In this document: piece by piece, positions 55,289 through 64,000 of the stretch
Position numbering within the stretch: the first letter of the stretch is position 1
Layout: each line of letters begins with the position of its first letter
Source: Neurospora tetrasperma FGSC 2508
Lineage: Eukaryota > Ascomycota > Sordariomycetes > Sordariales > Sordariaceae
Assembly: GCF_000213175.1 (NCBI RefSeq)
Contig: NW_009799102.1
Location: 400,178-464,177 of the forward strand
Direction of reading: 5' to 3'
DNA length: 64,000 nt
Position numbers and translations under genes: made by a program
The notes under the pieces: model-generated
Told to the model about the DNA's origin: nothing
The model's input: only the letters and a program-made list of their open reading frames with translations
Database searches by the model: none

Positions 55289-56750
55289 ATGAACAGGTCG
55301 CCTTCCTCCTCCGGGTTATTGCCCTTGCCTGGTGCGCCTTCGTCGTCGTGGGCCCTCTACCGTGCTCGTCTCTCCAGCCTCCTTCAGAGTGTCGACACTG
55401 CCGTCTTTATCGCATTTTGGTTATTTGGTCCGTCTACCCTCTCCTTTCATCTGGTCCATCGCGATATAAATGTGCTGACACACGCCCTATTCAGGCCTCA
55501 TCAACAATGTCCTCTACGTCATCATCCTCTCGGCCGCCCAAGACCTGGTCGGAAACGGCATCCCCAAGGGCGTCGTCCTCCTCGCCGATGTCATGCCCAG
55601 CTTCCTAACCAAGCTCGTTGCTCCCTACTTTATCCATCGCATCCCCTATGCCACCCGCATCTTTATCTTCGTCGCCCTCTCCTCCGCCGGCATGCTGCTT
55701 ATCGCCTTTACACCGCCGTCCCGATCGGTGGCCGTCAAGCTGATCGGCGTCGTCTTGTCCAGCATCAGCAGTGGTGGCGGCGAGCTGAGCTTCTTGGGTC
55801 TCACACACTACTATGGTCACATGAGTCTGGCTGCTTGGGGTAGTGGTACCGGCGGCGCAGGTCTCATTGGGTCCCTGTTGTACGTGATGCTGACAGACTG
55901 GATCGGCCTCAGCGTCAAGACAAGCTTGCTCGCCTCAGCCTTTCTGCCCATCATCATGCTTGTCAGCTTCTTCTTGATCCTCCCCCATGGGCCACTGCGC
56001 GCGAGTGCCCGTAAGACCTACGAACCCATTGCCAATCGTGACTCTTTCCAGGAAGAAAGAGAGGGGGCCGAGAACAACTTTGACGATATACCTACGAGCA
56101 CGGCATCATCAAGCCTCCTTGCACCCGGACCTGCAGTCGCTGCCACGGCGTATTCATCGCACCCCACCGAAGACGCTCAAAAGGACTCGCTTGCTGCCAA
56201 AATCCAACGATCCAAGTCGCTCTTTTTCCCGTACATGCTCCCGCTTTTGCTGGTCTACATTGCCGAATACACCATCAACCAAGGCGTCTCCCCAACGTTG
56301 CTCTTCCCGCTCGATTCCTCGCCTTTTGCCGAGTTCAGGTCGTTTTATCCCTTCTACGGTTTCCTCTACCAAGTCGGTGTTTTCATCTCGCGCTCATCCA
56401 TCGCTTTCATCCGCATCCACCATCTATACCTGCCGTCCCTGCTTCAAGTCGCCAATCTCGTTCTGCTTACTTTGCACGCACTGCTCAATTTCATCCCGTC
56501 TGTTTACATTGTTTTTGTCATTATCTTTTGGGAGGGTTTGCTCGGCGGTTGTGTCTACGTCAACACTTTTGCCGAGATCATGGAACACGTGCCTGCAGAG
56601 GATCGTGAATTCAGCTTGGGTGCTACCTCGGTCAGCGATAGCGGCGGTATCTGTGTGGCCAGCTTCCTCAGCATGGCCATGGAGATATGGCTGTGTAATT
56701 GGCAGGTTGACCATGGCCGAGATTGGTGCAGGCGCATCAAGGCTGGCTGA
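55289..56750 (+). CDS. btn1: battenin / CLN3-BTN1 family vacuolar membrane protein
   Basis: This multispanning vacuolar (lysosomal) membrane protein is linked to vacuolar pH and basic amino-acid balance. Two exons (55289-55427 and 55495-56750) around a 67-nt intron (GTCCGT donor, TTCAG acceptor) give 464 residues. The CLN3 signatures are present: [20 protein letters not shown], then [20 protein letters not shown], and [21 protein letters not shown] hydrophilic loop at about 235-300 is followed by more helices and the conserved [18 protein letters not shown] and [17 protein letters not shown]. About ten hydrophobic segments are visible. Length is close to human CLN3 (438). It is divergent from trp-3. 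Confidence 0.95.
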
Positions 56751-57229
56751 TCAGGGCCCAAGGCATGAAGGGGTAGGTCTTGCTGGGCCGCTAGTCTTAT
56801 GATGACATGTTCTGGTTGAGTCAAACCCCAACCTGAACCTGAACTTCTTCACCTTTGACATCAGTCATTATCTCCCCATCATGGACCTGATTTTCGGTAG
56901 AGACGCAACCTCACAAGTCGAGTCCACCAAACCACTCCACCAACTTTGTGACGCGTGCCTATTTAGCTTCCTCAGCATGGTGTTTAGTCTTTTGAGAGTT
57001 TCTGCCGGCAGCATCCCTAGTGTCCATATCTCATGCGATAATGCACCCTCAAAGAGCTTCAAGACTCTGCGAAGACGGGCTGTCATCTGTGTAGCATGAT
57101 ATTGCAGGCCATCCTTCGTCGGCAACTTAATGGCACGCAGTTCAAGTTCGGGCTGTTTCTGTGGTATTGCAAAGTATCGCATACTTACACTATCATTACA
57201 TTCCTGAACGGAGAAGAACTAGACACGAA
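56751..57229. other. intergenic region downstream of btn1
   Basis: No functional element was recognised; it leads into the HET-domain relic. Confidence 0.45.
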
Positions 57230-58095
57230 GCTCGAAATTCGCCCACTATCCATCTTCCAAATTGCTCGACCCTCTGTCCAGATTGAACGACTACCTTCGC
57301 TTGGCTCGAACTTTGGCGCAACTCCTCTTTAGGTGGCTAGGAACTGGTTACAAGTTTGTCAACACAACCACACGCAATGCAGGCCTCCCAAGTCTATCAG
57401 TACTCCTTGGGCACAACAATCAACGTATATACGGCTCATTAGCATCCGATCTCAGGACAATGGCGGTCAGACATACCGGCTAGTCAAGAACACGGAGAGG
57501 TTCACCGAGTCCATACCGACAGACGGCTGGCCTCAGATCTATCGTGATGCTGTGAAGATGGCAAACTATCTCCAATTCAATACTTTTGGATTGATGCACT
57601 ATGCATCATACAGGACAATTCATGCGATTGGGAAGAGCAGGCCGCGTTGATGGATATCATATATGAAAGAGGGATCTTCAACCTTGCTGCTGCCAGGGCG
57701 GCGAAGAACCTGGCCTTCAGGTTTTCCGTAACCCACTGAGCATGTTTGACTGCTTGCTGACCCGCGAATCTGGGGAATCATGGGTCTGCGCAAATGTCGA
57801 GGATGAACTGGACCTCCTTGCTCACTTCCCTCTCTACCAACGAGGATGGACATTTCAAGAACGCCTCCTCTCCAACCGGACTCTGCACTTTGGCCGCCAG
57901 CTTGTCTTGGAGTGTAACGCTGGTCTTGCTACAGAGCTGTGTCAAGAACTCATCACCACCAAACACGATGTTACCCGCACAATCAAACGAACTTTCGCGG
58001 GGAGCCAATACGAGTTCCCGCCGCCGAGGATATTAGTCGGGTCTCAGTTATTTGGAAAGAAGCTGTCGCGAATTTCAGCAAAACGCAACTGACCT
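57230..58095 (+). pseudogene. broken HET (heterokaryon incompatibility) domain relic
   Basis: Separate frames carry recognisable HET-domain blocks: an N-terminal substrate of the type seen before the domain, an FWIDALCIIQDN core block and a PLYQRGWTFQERLLSNRTLH block. These are hallmarks of the family (WIDxLCIxQ, RxWTxQERLLS). The blocks are not in one frame and the gene looks broken in several places. Domain order is preserved and similarity is still strong, so the decay looks fairly recent. It is treated here as a fossil. Confidence 0.75.
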
Positions 58096-58581
58096 ATCTG
58101 AGTGACAAACTGCCGGCGCTGCAATGTAATATTTCCCTCTCTCGTCAAAATTTACCTGCACCTTATCCTCTTCGTCACTTATGGCCGTCATAAATACAAC
58201 AATTTTCACAGTTCTTGTCCTACCATACATGTATCTCCTTGTTTGTGTCGTCAAGTTTGCACATGTTTTAATGCCATACTTTGTCAAGTTTCGTCCTTCT
58301 TCCATAACACCTGCGTCAGGTCATGTGCATACCCGATATAGTTCTGCGGAAGCATCGCTTTGCTGCCCGTTTGCCGGCAGTTTGATGCATGTGCAGTTGA
58401 CATCCGACAGAACGGGACTTCTCCATGCTGTGATTTTGCGATGATCGAAGGAAGAATCATAGCTGAAACATGCAACAACGGCGAGAAGTCATCAATCACT
58501 ATGATAATACACGAGCACCCATCACTAGATTCCTCTCTAGGTATTGGCCCTTGGCCATGACTTTGAACAGCCAGAGCAAAC
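58096..58581. other. intergenic region, no gene recognised
   Basis: AT-richer than the neighbours; only short open frames. It may contain the decayed 3' part of the HET relic and the promoter of the next gene. Confidence 0.4.
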
Positions 58582-59601
58582 ATGCGATTCCCAATGACGA
58601 CATCAACTCTCTCCCTTCTCATGCTACTCCAACTGCATGCCGCGGAAGCAGCGCTCTCAATTTCTTCCCTAAGTTCCCTTCCCAGCCTAGCCACCGAGAT
58701 CCAGACACCGAACCAGAACCTCCTAGCCTACCTCTCCACCACCCACGATACTTCACCTCTTAACTCCTCCGCTCTATGCACCACCATCCTCTCCCGCGAT
58801 AAAACCGCCCTCTTCCTACCGAACGCACGCATCCCCCTGTCTTCGGCAGGTTTCATTGGTTGCTTCCTCGAGAAGCCACAAGGGCCGCAAGCAGAAGAAG
58901 ACAACCAGCACCAACAGCTAGTCTTTACAGGGATTCCAGCGGGATGGCAATTCAGTATTACGGAGATTACGGTCGGTGGGTGGTTGGACCTGGAAAAGGG
59001 GAGTTTTGTTGAGAGGGTTTCGCTTTCTCTTATCTATCCAGTCGCTACTTTCACTGAGAAGATTGCTGGTGGTGGTGATGGTGATGGCAGTAGTACGGAA
59101 CACGATATGCACAACAGTCAAGACGAAGAAGTCGAAAGAGATAAGGGGTGGAAATGGGATCTTATTAAAAGAAGGGAACCCGGAAAAACGAGTAAAGCAA
59201 CGCCAGGAACCAAAAGTCAAAGTCAAGCTCTAGTCGACATAGCAACAGCCCTCACACCTTACGGCCGTTTCGGCACCGGATACCAAGGGGGCTTCAACTT
59301 GTCTATACCTGTCAAGCCCTCCTCAGGCGCCAGCAAGAAAGGGAAGAGAAAGCGGCGACTGGCTGTTTCATCGTGCTCGACGGGTACGGAGATGCAGGTT
59401 AGGTTGGGCGCTGAATTGTGGTTTTCGCTTTCGAGTGAGCAGATTGAGTTTGATGATACGGTTGCTCATCGGGGGATGCTGGGTGGTGAGCTTGGAGAGC
59501 CCGGAGAGCTCCCGGGAGAAGGGGATGGGCGGCATCAGGGATGGGAGGCGTGTGAGAAGACATTGAGGGTAGGGATGCGGGGGGAGTGGAAGAGGTGTTG
59601 A
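58582..59601 (+). CDS. secreted protein, DUF4360-like
   Basis: A single exon of 339 residues. It begins MRFPMTTSTLSLLMLLQLHA, a signal peptide with a likely cut near AEA. The segment LVFTGIPAGWQFSITEITVG followed by GWLDLEKGSFVERVSLSLIY resembles the DUF4360 pattern of P.G(W/F)QF.....GY..L..G. A hydrophilic insert rich in Gly, Asp and Lys (about 160-215) interrupts the domain. Later parts (YGRFGTGYQGGFNLSIPV, TEMQVRLGAELWFSLSSEQI) are beta-strand-like and the protein ends with two Cys in WEACEKTL...WKRC. DUF4360 proteins are secreted and of unknown function. The next in-frame ATG (residue 5) could also be the start. Confidence 0.65.
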   Translation: MRFPMTTSTLSLLMLLQLHAAEAALSISSLSSLPSLATEIQTPNQNLLAYLSTTHDTSPLNSSALCTTILSRDKTALFLPNARIPLSSAGFIGCFLEKPQGPQAEEDNQHQQLVFTGIPAGWQFSITEITVGGWLDLEKGSFVERVSLSLIYPVATFTEKIAGGGDGDGSSTEHDMHNSQDEEVERDKGWKWDLIKRREPGKTSKATPGTKSQSQALVDIATALTPYGRFGTGYQGGFNLSIPVKPSSGASKKGKRKRRLAVSSCSTGTEMQVRLGAELWFSLSSEQIEFDDTVAHRGMLGGELGEPGELPGEGDGRHQGWEACEKTLRVGMRGEWKRC

Positions 59602-60341
59602 CGGAGGTTGTCCGATGAAGAGGTGACTTGTGTTGATAGTGGTGAGGTTGGAGCGATGAGTTTGGGCGGTTGAGAAGGGAATGAGTATTGACGGATGGAC
59701 GGAACGTTGCTGGGGATACGTATGTTTGTTGATTTGGGTTGATAGGAGGTGAGAGGGGTGGCAAAGGATTGGATTAATGAAGGACTTATCTACCTGTACT
59801 GTTGATTGTGTCCGAATGGCACAGGCGTAGACCATGGGATATGGCGTGTTCAGGAGATATTTATTTTGGCCTCGATCCTAGGTATGTTAACGTTATTACA
59901 CGATACATGTTGTACAGCAAACCCAAAAAGGAACAGTGATGGAACGGGCTATCTTCAAATACCGGGACTGATAACGGAGATGTAGTGCCGGCCTCGGAAC
60001 TATTGGATTGGCGATCTGCAACAGGCTCGGCTGTGATTCGCTCCCCGCGTTCCGAGATACCAACCGTTTGAGCCAGCCAATGCATTGTAACGTCATGTCC
60101 AGCGTGCGATAGTCTCTTTGCTGGTGTCTTATCGGAGATAGTATTCCGAGATAAGAAATAATGATAGGTAATCGCTAGACTGACAGAGGAATAGTATGTA
60201 CCGAATATCGACACTAATACACAGTCATGTTGTTGAGGACAACAAAAACGAGGACACTCCCCTCTCGATTTTCCGGCGATGACTTCCACCACATCATTCA
60301 CCCTTTGTTGTTACCTACCAAGGTAGACAGTAACCTCTACC
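59602..60341. other. intergenic region upstream of the MFS gene
   Basis: Apart from the GATA cluster near 60130-60166 I see no distinct element. Open frames on the minus strand lack coding character. Confidence 0.5.
60130..60166. promoter_or_regulatory. cluster of four GATA-factor core sites
   Basis: TATC at 60130-60133 and GATA at 60137-60140, 60150-60153 and 60163-60166 lie within 37 bp, about 180-210 bp before the transporter's start codon. Clustered GATA cores are the usual targets of nitrogen GATA factors (NIT-2/AreA); the regulation itself is inferred. Confidence 0.5.
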
Positions 60342-61874
60342 ATGGCCTCCTCCTCACCACTACCACCACCAGCACCACCACGATCTCCCTCCCCCTCGGG
60401 CGAGAAGAAGTCGGACCCCGAACGTCAAGATGAATTATACACCAAGCCCGACGACCTAGAAGACGGCCACCAACAAAACCCAGCAGCCTCTTCCTCAACC
60501 CTCGAGATCCTCGACCCCAAAGCCGAGACGGCCCTCCTGCACAAGCTCGACTCCGTCTTCGTCCCCATCATCATGCTCGTCTACCTCTCCTGCTTCCTCG
60601 ACCGCTCCAACATCGGCAACGTCAAAGTCGCCGGCATGCCCGAGGACATCAACGCCACCCCGGCCCAATTCTCCACGGCCGTCTCCATCTTCTACGCCAC
60701 CTACGTCGCGTTTGAAGCGCCCTGGGCTATCTTGCTCAAGCGGCTGACGCCCCGCGTGACGCTCACCACTCTATGTGTGGTGTGGAGTCTGACGACCATT
60801 TTCTCGGGGTTCATCACCAACATTGGCGGACTTTACGCGGCGCGTCTGGTGTTGGGGGCGTGCGAAGGCGGACTGTTCCCGGGCCTGAATCTTTATTTGA
60901 CCATGGTGTATAAGCGGGAGGAACAAGCGCGGCGCGTGTCATATCTGTTTGTGTGCACGGCGATTGCGGGGGCGTTTGGTGGGCTGTTGGCCTACTTGAT
61001 TCTCAAGATGGACGGGGTGGGCGGGCAGGCCGGGTGGCGGTGGGTGTACATCATTGAGGGCATCTTCAGCGTCTTGATTGGGGCGCTGGTGTGGTTCGCG
61101 CTGCCGAATGATCCCACCGAGGCGTACTTCTTGAATGAAGAGGAGAAGCGGATGATGAGGGTGCGGGCGAGGCAGAGGGCGCAGTACATGGGCAGCGAGG
61201 ACTTCAGCTGGGAGGAGATCCGGATTGCCCTGAAGGATACCAAGTTGTGGCTTAGCGGCGCGATCCAGTTTTGTCAGGATATACTGCTGTTTGGGTTTAG
61301 CACGTTCTTGCCGAGTATCATCCAGAGTATGGGCCACACCAGCATTGAGGCGCAGTACTTGACGATTCCCGTGTACATCACGGGCGGGCTGTTCTTCATG
61401 GGGCTGGCGTTCTTGTCGGATAAGATTGCTGTCCGGGGACCGCTGGTGGCGTTTGCCAATATCTTTGGCATCTTGGGGTACATTTTGATTATCTGCCCGA
61501 CGAGCAACGGGGTCAAGTTCTTTGGGACGTTCCTTTGTGCCGCGGCGGTGTACAGTGGCCCCGGACTGAACTTGACGTGGCTTAATGTCAATGTCGCCCC
61601 GCATTATCGAAGGGCGGCGGCGATTGGGTTTCAGCAGACCATGGCCAACACGGCGGGCATTGTGGCCGGGCAGATTTATCGGGAGAAGCCGTACTTGCTG
61701 GGGAACGCGTTCTCGCTCGGGGCGTTGGTCGTGTCTGAGTTTCTGATTGCTGGCTTGTGGTTGTATATCCGGTCATGTAATAGGAAGAAGGAGAGGATCA
61801 CCAAGGGGGAGATTGAGGATACTAGGAAGGTCAAGACGGGCGATGGGGCGCTGGACTTCAAGTATCATCTGTAG
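60342..61874 (+). CDS. MFS transporter, anion:cation symporter (allantoate permease/Dal5-like) family
   Basis: This plasma-membrane proton symporter likely imports an organic anion such as allantoate, nicotinate or a similar carboxylate. It is a single exon of 510 residues starting in a good context (ACCATGGCC). A cytosolic Pro/Ser-rich N-tail of about 70 residues precedes 12 hydrophobic segments. Family marks include LVYLSCFLDRSNIGNVKVAG in TM1, RLVLGACEGGLFPGLNLYLT at TM4, GWRWVYIIEGIFSVLIGALV at TM6, and LNVNVAPHYRRAAAIGFQQT late in the protein. A long charged loop (NEEEKRMMRVRARQRAQYM) separates the halves. The exact substrate cannot be told. The GATA cluster upstream suits a nitrogen-regulated permease. 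Confidence 0.93.
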   Translation: MASSSPLPPPAPPRSPSPSGEKKSDPERQDELYTKPDDLEDGHQQNPAASSSTLEILDPKAETALLHKLDSVFVPIIMLVYLSCFLDRSNIGNVKVAGMPEDINATPAQFSTAVSIFYATYVAFEAPWAILLKRLTPRVTLTTLCVVWSLTTIFSGFITNIGGLYAARLVLGACEGGLFPGLNLYLTMVYKREEQARRVSYLFVCTAIAGAFGGLLAYLILKMDGVGGQAGWRWVYIIEGIFSVLIGALVWFALPNDPTEAYFLNEEEKRMMRVRARQRAQYMGSEDFSWEEIRIALKDTKLWLSGAIQFCQDILLFGFSTFLPSIIQSMGHTSIEAQYLTIPVYITGGLFFMGLAFLSDKIAVRGPLVAFANIFGILGYILIICPTSNGVKFFGTFLCAAAVYSGPGLNLTWLNVNVAPHYRRAAAIGFQQTMANTAGIVAGQIYREKPYLLGNAFSLGALVVSEFLIAGLWLYIRSCNRKKERITKGEIEDTRKVKTGDGALDFKYHL

Positions 61875-63435
61875 TGAGAGTAGACACATGGGGTTTGTGT
61901 ATAGCCTTGTAGCTTTAGAGATATAGTTTTTGGTATCAATTGCTCGAACCCATCGTTCATGATTTCTTTGTGTCTAAACAGCTGTAAGATCGCCTCGATC
62001 ACGCTCAACACCCGACATAGAAATCGTCGAACACGTAGTAAAGACACTTTAGTACTGCGCTCGCTAAGCATGGCGAACAACAAAACTTTCGCCCATTCAA
62101 GTCAACTTTCTTAGTGAGGAACGAAGAGTACCACAAACGGAACTCGTCAGGCACATGTACTTTTCCTTGTCTGTGTAAAACTGATTTGATTCCGCCATTT
62201 CCGTGATACAGAGTGCTCTCTAAACCAGAATTGAGGGACTGGTTCCATCACTCGAGAAACAAATCTACCTAACTTAGAGCCCCGCACGAGGAAAGGAAGA
62301 GTCCTGGACACTATAGTGGAAAGAAGGAAGCGGAGAAAGAAAGGCCAAAGCCAGCGCCAACTTCCCAAATCGAAGCCCAAACCCGCAATCTTGGACCTCG
62401 ATCTCATCCAACAGCTTGTTGCAGTGGGTGCCGGAAGAGAGAAACTTCCCGCTGAACCCGTACCATCCACGTCTCAACGACACGACGACTCTGAGAAGTG
62501 GGTATATGAAAATGTTTAACCAGGTTGATGAAGTGAAGAGTGACGAGTGTGACCTACTTTTTTGGCCTTCTTTGCGTTGGGGGAATTATTCGTTGGGGCA
62601 TTTTTTCCGGGGGGCACTCCACTGCGCAGAGAGCCCCTGAAGTGGAAGCCACAGAGGACTTTTTCACCACCCAATCAAAATCGACCCTCTTGACCAAAAG
62701 GGCAATTGGAGCGTGCGCAATAGTTCAGACCATGCAGTACGCTAGGCTTCAGCGGGCCTGAAGTAGGATGAAAAGCGCTGTAACTTTTGTGATGTGAAAG
62801 GGACAGCCCGTTCTGCTGACCCGTTGCCCGAATATAAGCCATACAAACAGTACCAGACGGGTACCTCTATGCAACTAAAGGATCCCGCACTGCTACCCAA
62901 GGAAGTATACATACGGGCAGAGGGGGATTGTGCTGGGAGCGAGGAGCTTGGGCTGATGTAACTTTGACAAAACCCCCCTCCCTGGCAACCTGGCATCTAA
63001 ATTACAGCTCCCGCTGTATGAACCTCCGGATTCCCACGTATAAGTATCGACAGCTACCTCGTGTGTGCCTCTACCCAGATCCCTGGCGACCTACGAGTCA
63101 CTACTTTGAAAGTATGCGAAAGGTAACTGCCTTGGCCAGATAGCAGAAGTCCGAGGAGGGCACCTCGTTATCCTGGCTTTCAGTTCCACGGTTATTTAGT
63201 ATGACGAGGATTCACAACCTGATTGGCCTACCTTCCTTACCCAATTCTCTTGTGTGTCTGACAGCCAGACTGAAGGACTACACGTGAAGCGGGCAATATA
63301 TTGATGTTTACACCAGTTGGGAGCGTCGCTGAAATGACGGCCAAACATGCGGCATGGACCAAGCTAGTATGGCACCTCCCTAGAAGCCTTCAATATTCTC
63401 CCAAGTTATTATGTCAACAGCCCTACGTTTCCAAC
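61875..63435. other. intergenic region, no gene recognised
   Basis: This 1.56-kb stretch holds the 3' flank of the MFS gene and the upstream region of the dehydrogenase. Short open frames only, with no tRNA or 5S rRNA recognised. Confidence 0.5.
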
Positions 63436-64000
63436 ATGGCTACTACCACTAAAGCTTCTTCCAAGTTCAATGTGACTCCTGAGCAACAAGCGAGTCTGCC
63501 TCACTTCTTCTACCAACAGCTTACATGCAAGCCCAAGCCCGTCACCGGCGCCAACCTCAAAGGCAAAACAGCCATTGTAACCGGGTCCAACACCGGGATC
63601 GGTCTCGAAACATCCCGACAGCTGCTTGACCTGGGTGTCAGCAAGTTAATCTTGGCCGTTCGCAACGAGACCAAGGGCGAAGCAGCTGCCGCCAACCTGA
63701 CCAAAGGTCTCCGAGACGCCAACAAGCAAGTTACCTCTAGGACATCTACCATTGAGGTTTGGAACCTCGACCTTTCCGCCTACAACTCCATCCTCGCCTT
63801 TTGCGCCAGGGCCGAGAAGGAACTCAGCACGCTCGACATCGCCGTTCTCAACGCCGGTATCGGTCCTGCCGCGCGCTGCTTCAACCCCCACACCGGCCAT
63901 GACGAGGTGATCCAGGTCAATTACCTCTCCACCGCACTGCTGGCCATCCTTCTCTTGCCCGTCATCCAGTCCAAGCGCCAGTATCAATTTGGGCCCAGCC
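63436..64000 (+). CDS. short-chain dehydrogenase/reductase, 3' end outside the window
   Basis: This is an NAD(P)-dependent oxidoreductase of the classical/extended SDR group, similar to fungal retinol-dehydrogenase-like proteins of unknown substrate. The first 188 residues are present with no intron. After a 45-residue lead (MATTTKASSKFNVTPEQQAS) the Rossmann fold begins: KGKTAIVTGSNTGIGLETSR with the TGxxxGIG dinucleotide loop. LILAVRNETKGEA supplies the Arg-Asn at the end of strand 2, suggesting NADP. DIAVLNAGIGPAA carries the NAG motif, and HDEVIQVNYLSTALLAILLL is helix 4-5. The catalytic Ser and YxxxK lie beyond the window end. Confidence 0.9.
   Translation, partial: MATTTKASSKFNVTPEQQASLPHFFYQQLTCKPKPVTGANLKGKTAIVTGSNTGIGLETSRQLLDLGVSKLILAVRNETKGEAAAANLTKGLRDANKQVTSRTSTIEVWNLDLSAYNSILAFCARAEKELSTLDIAVLNAGIGPAARCFNPHTGHDEVIQVNYLSTALLAILLLPVIQSKRQYQFGPS

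Noticed and set aside
59861-60301. 146-codon minus-strand frame before the MFS gene
   Set aside because: No recognisable domain; it overlaps the promoter region with the GATA cluster.
1-64000. CRISPR arrays, rRNA operon, dispersed 5S rRNA genes
   Set aside because: No spaced direct repeats and no match by eye to Neurospora 5S or other rRNA sequence on either strand.

Overview
The window is nuclear DNA of a filamentous ascomycete, almost certainly Neurospora or a very close Sordariaceae relative. Introns are short (about 50-150 nt) with GTRNGT donors, CTAAC/CTAAT branch sites and YAG acceptors. Codons are strongly C-ended and intergenic spaces are long. The bifunctional tryptophan synthase comes out at 708 residues in the alpha-beta order of Neurospora trp-3. 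A 598-base run of N (44638-44637+598, i.e. 44638-45235) shows this is a draft assembly.

Layout. 1-2345: no convincing gene. 2346-5807 (-): BET double-bromodomain protein. 5808-9379: long intergenic. 9380-10651 (+): Utp5-like ribosome biogenesis protein. 12204-16856 (-): 1550-residue disordered protein. 16857-22497: gene-poor. 22498-24322 (+): secreted sedolisin protease. 24323-29935: gene-poor. 29936-34690 (+): Rxt3-type subunit of the Rpd3L histone deacetylase complex. 35546-36046 (-): SDH assembly factor 4. 37163-38679 (+): FHA-domain protein kinase. 39047-39837 (-): GNAT acetyltransferase. 40306-40824: small non-autonomous DNA transposon with an 8-bp target duplication. 41994-45588 (-): three secreted-protein genes, a GH5 mannanase flanked by two small cysteine-containing proteins, with the assembly gap inside. 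46983-48655 (+): mitochondrial aspartate aminotransferase. 49229-50014 (-): mitoribosomal bL28m. 50660-51881 (+): probable augmin subunit. 52243-54516 (-): trp-3. 55289-56750 (+): battenin/BTN1. About 57230-58095 (+): broken HET-domain relic. 58582-59601 (+): secreted DUF4360-like protein. 60342-61874 (+): MFS anion/allantoate-type transporter. 63436-end (+): partial short-chain dehydrogenase.

Most genes are ordinary housekeeping or secreted functions, not a co-regulated cluster. Several pairs are divergent and share an upstream region: bdf1/utp5, sdhaf4/kinase, bL28m/augmin and trp-3/btn1. The last shared region carries a perfect Gcn4/CPC1-type site.

The most unusual structures are splicing features. 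The aspartate aminotransferase gene needs a 3-nt microexon (one Asp codon) followed by a 10-nt exon. The rxt3-like gene has a 51-nt, stop-free, in-frame intron placed exactly inside a polyhistidine codon run. The FHA kinase appears to continue past its stop in another frame that holds its own intron. All gene models were read by eye; none has been tested against databases or transcripts.
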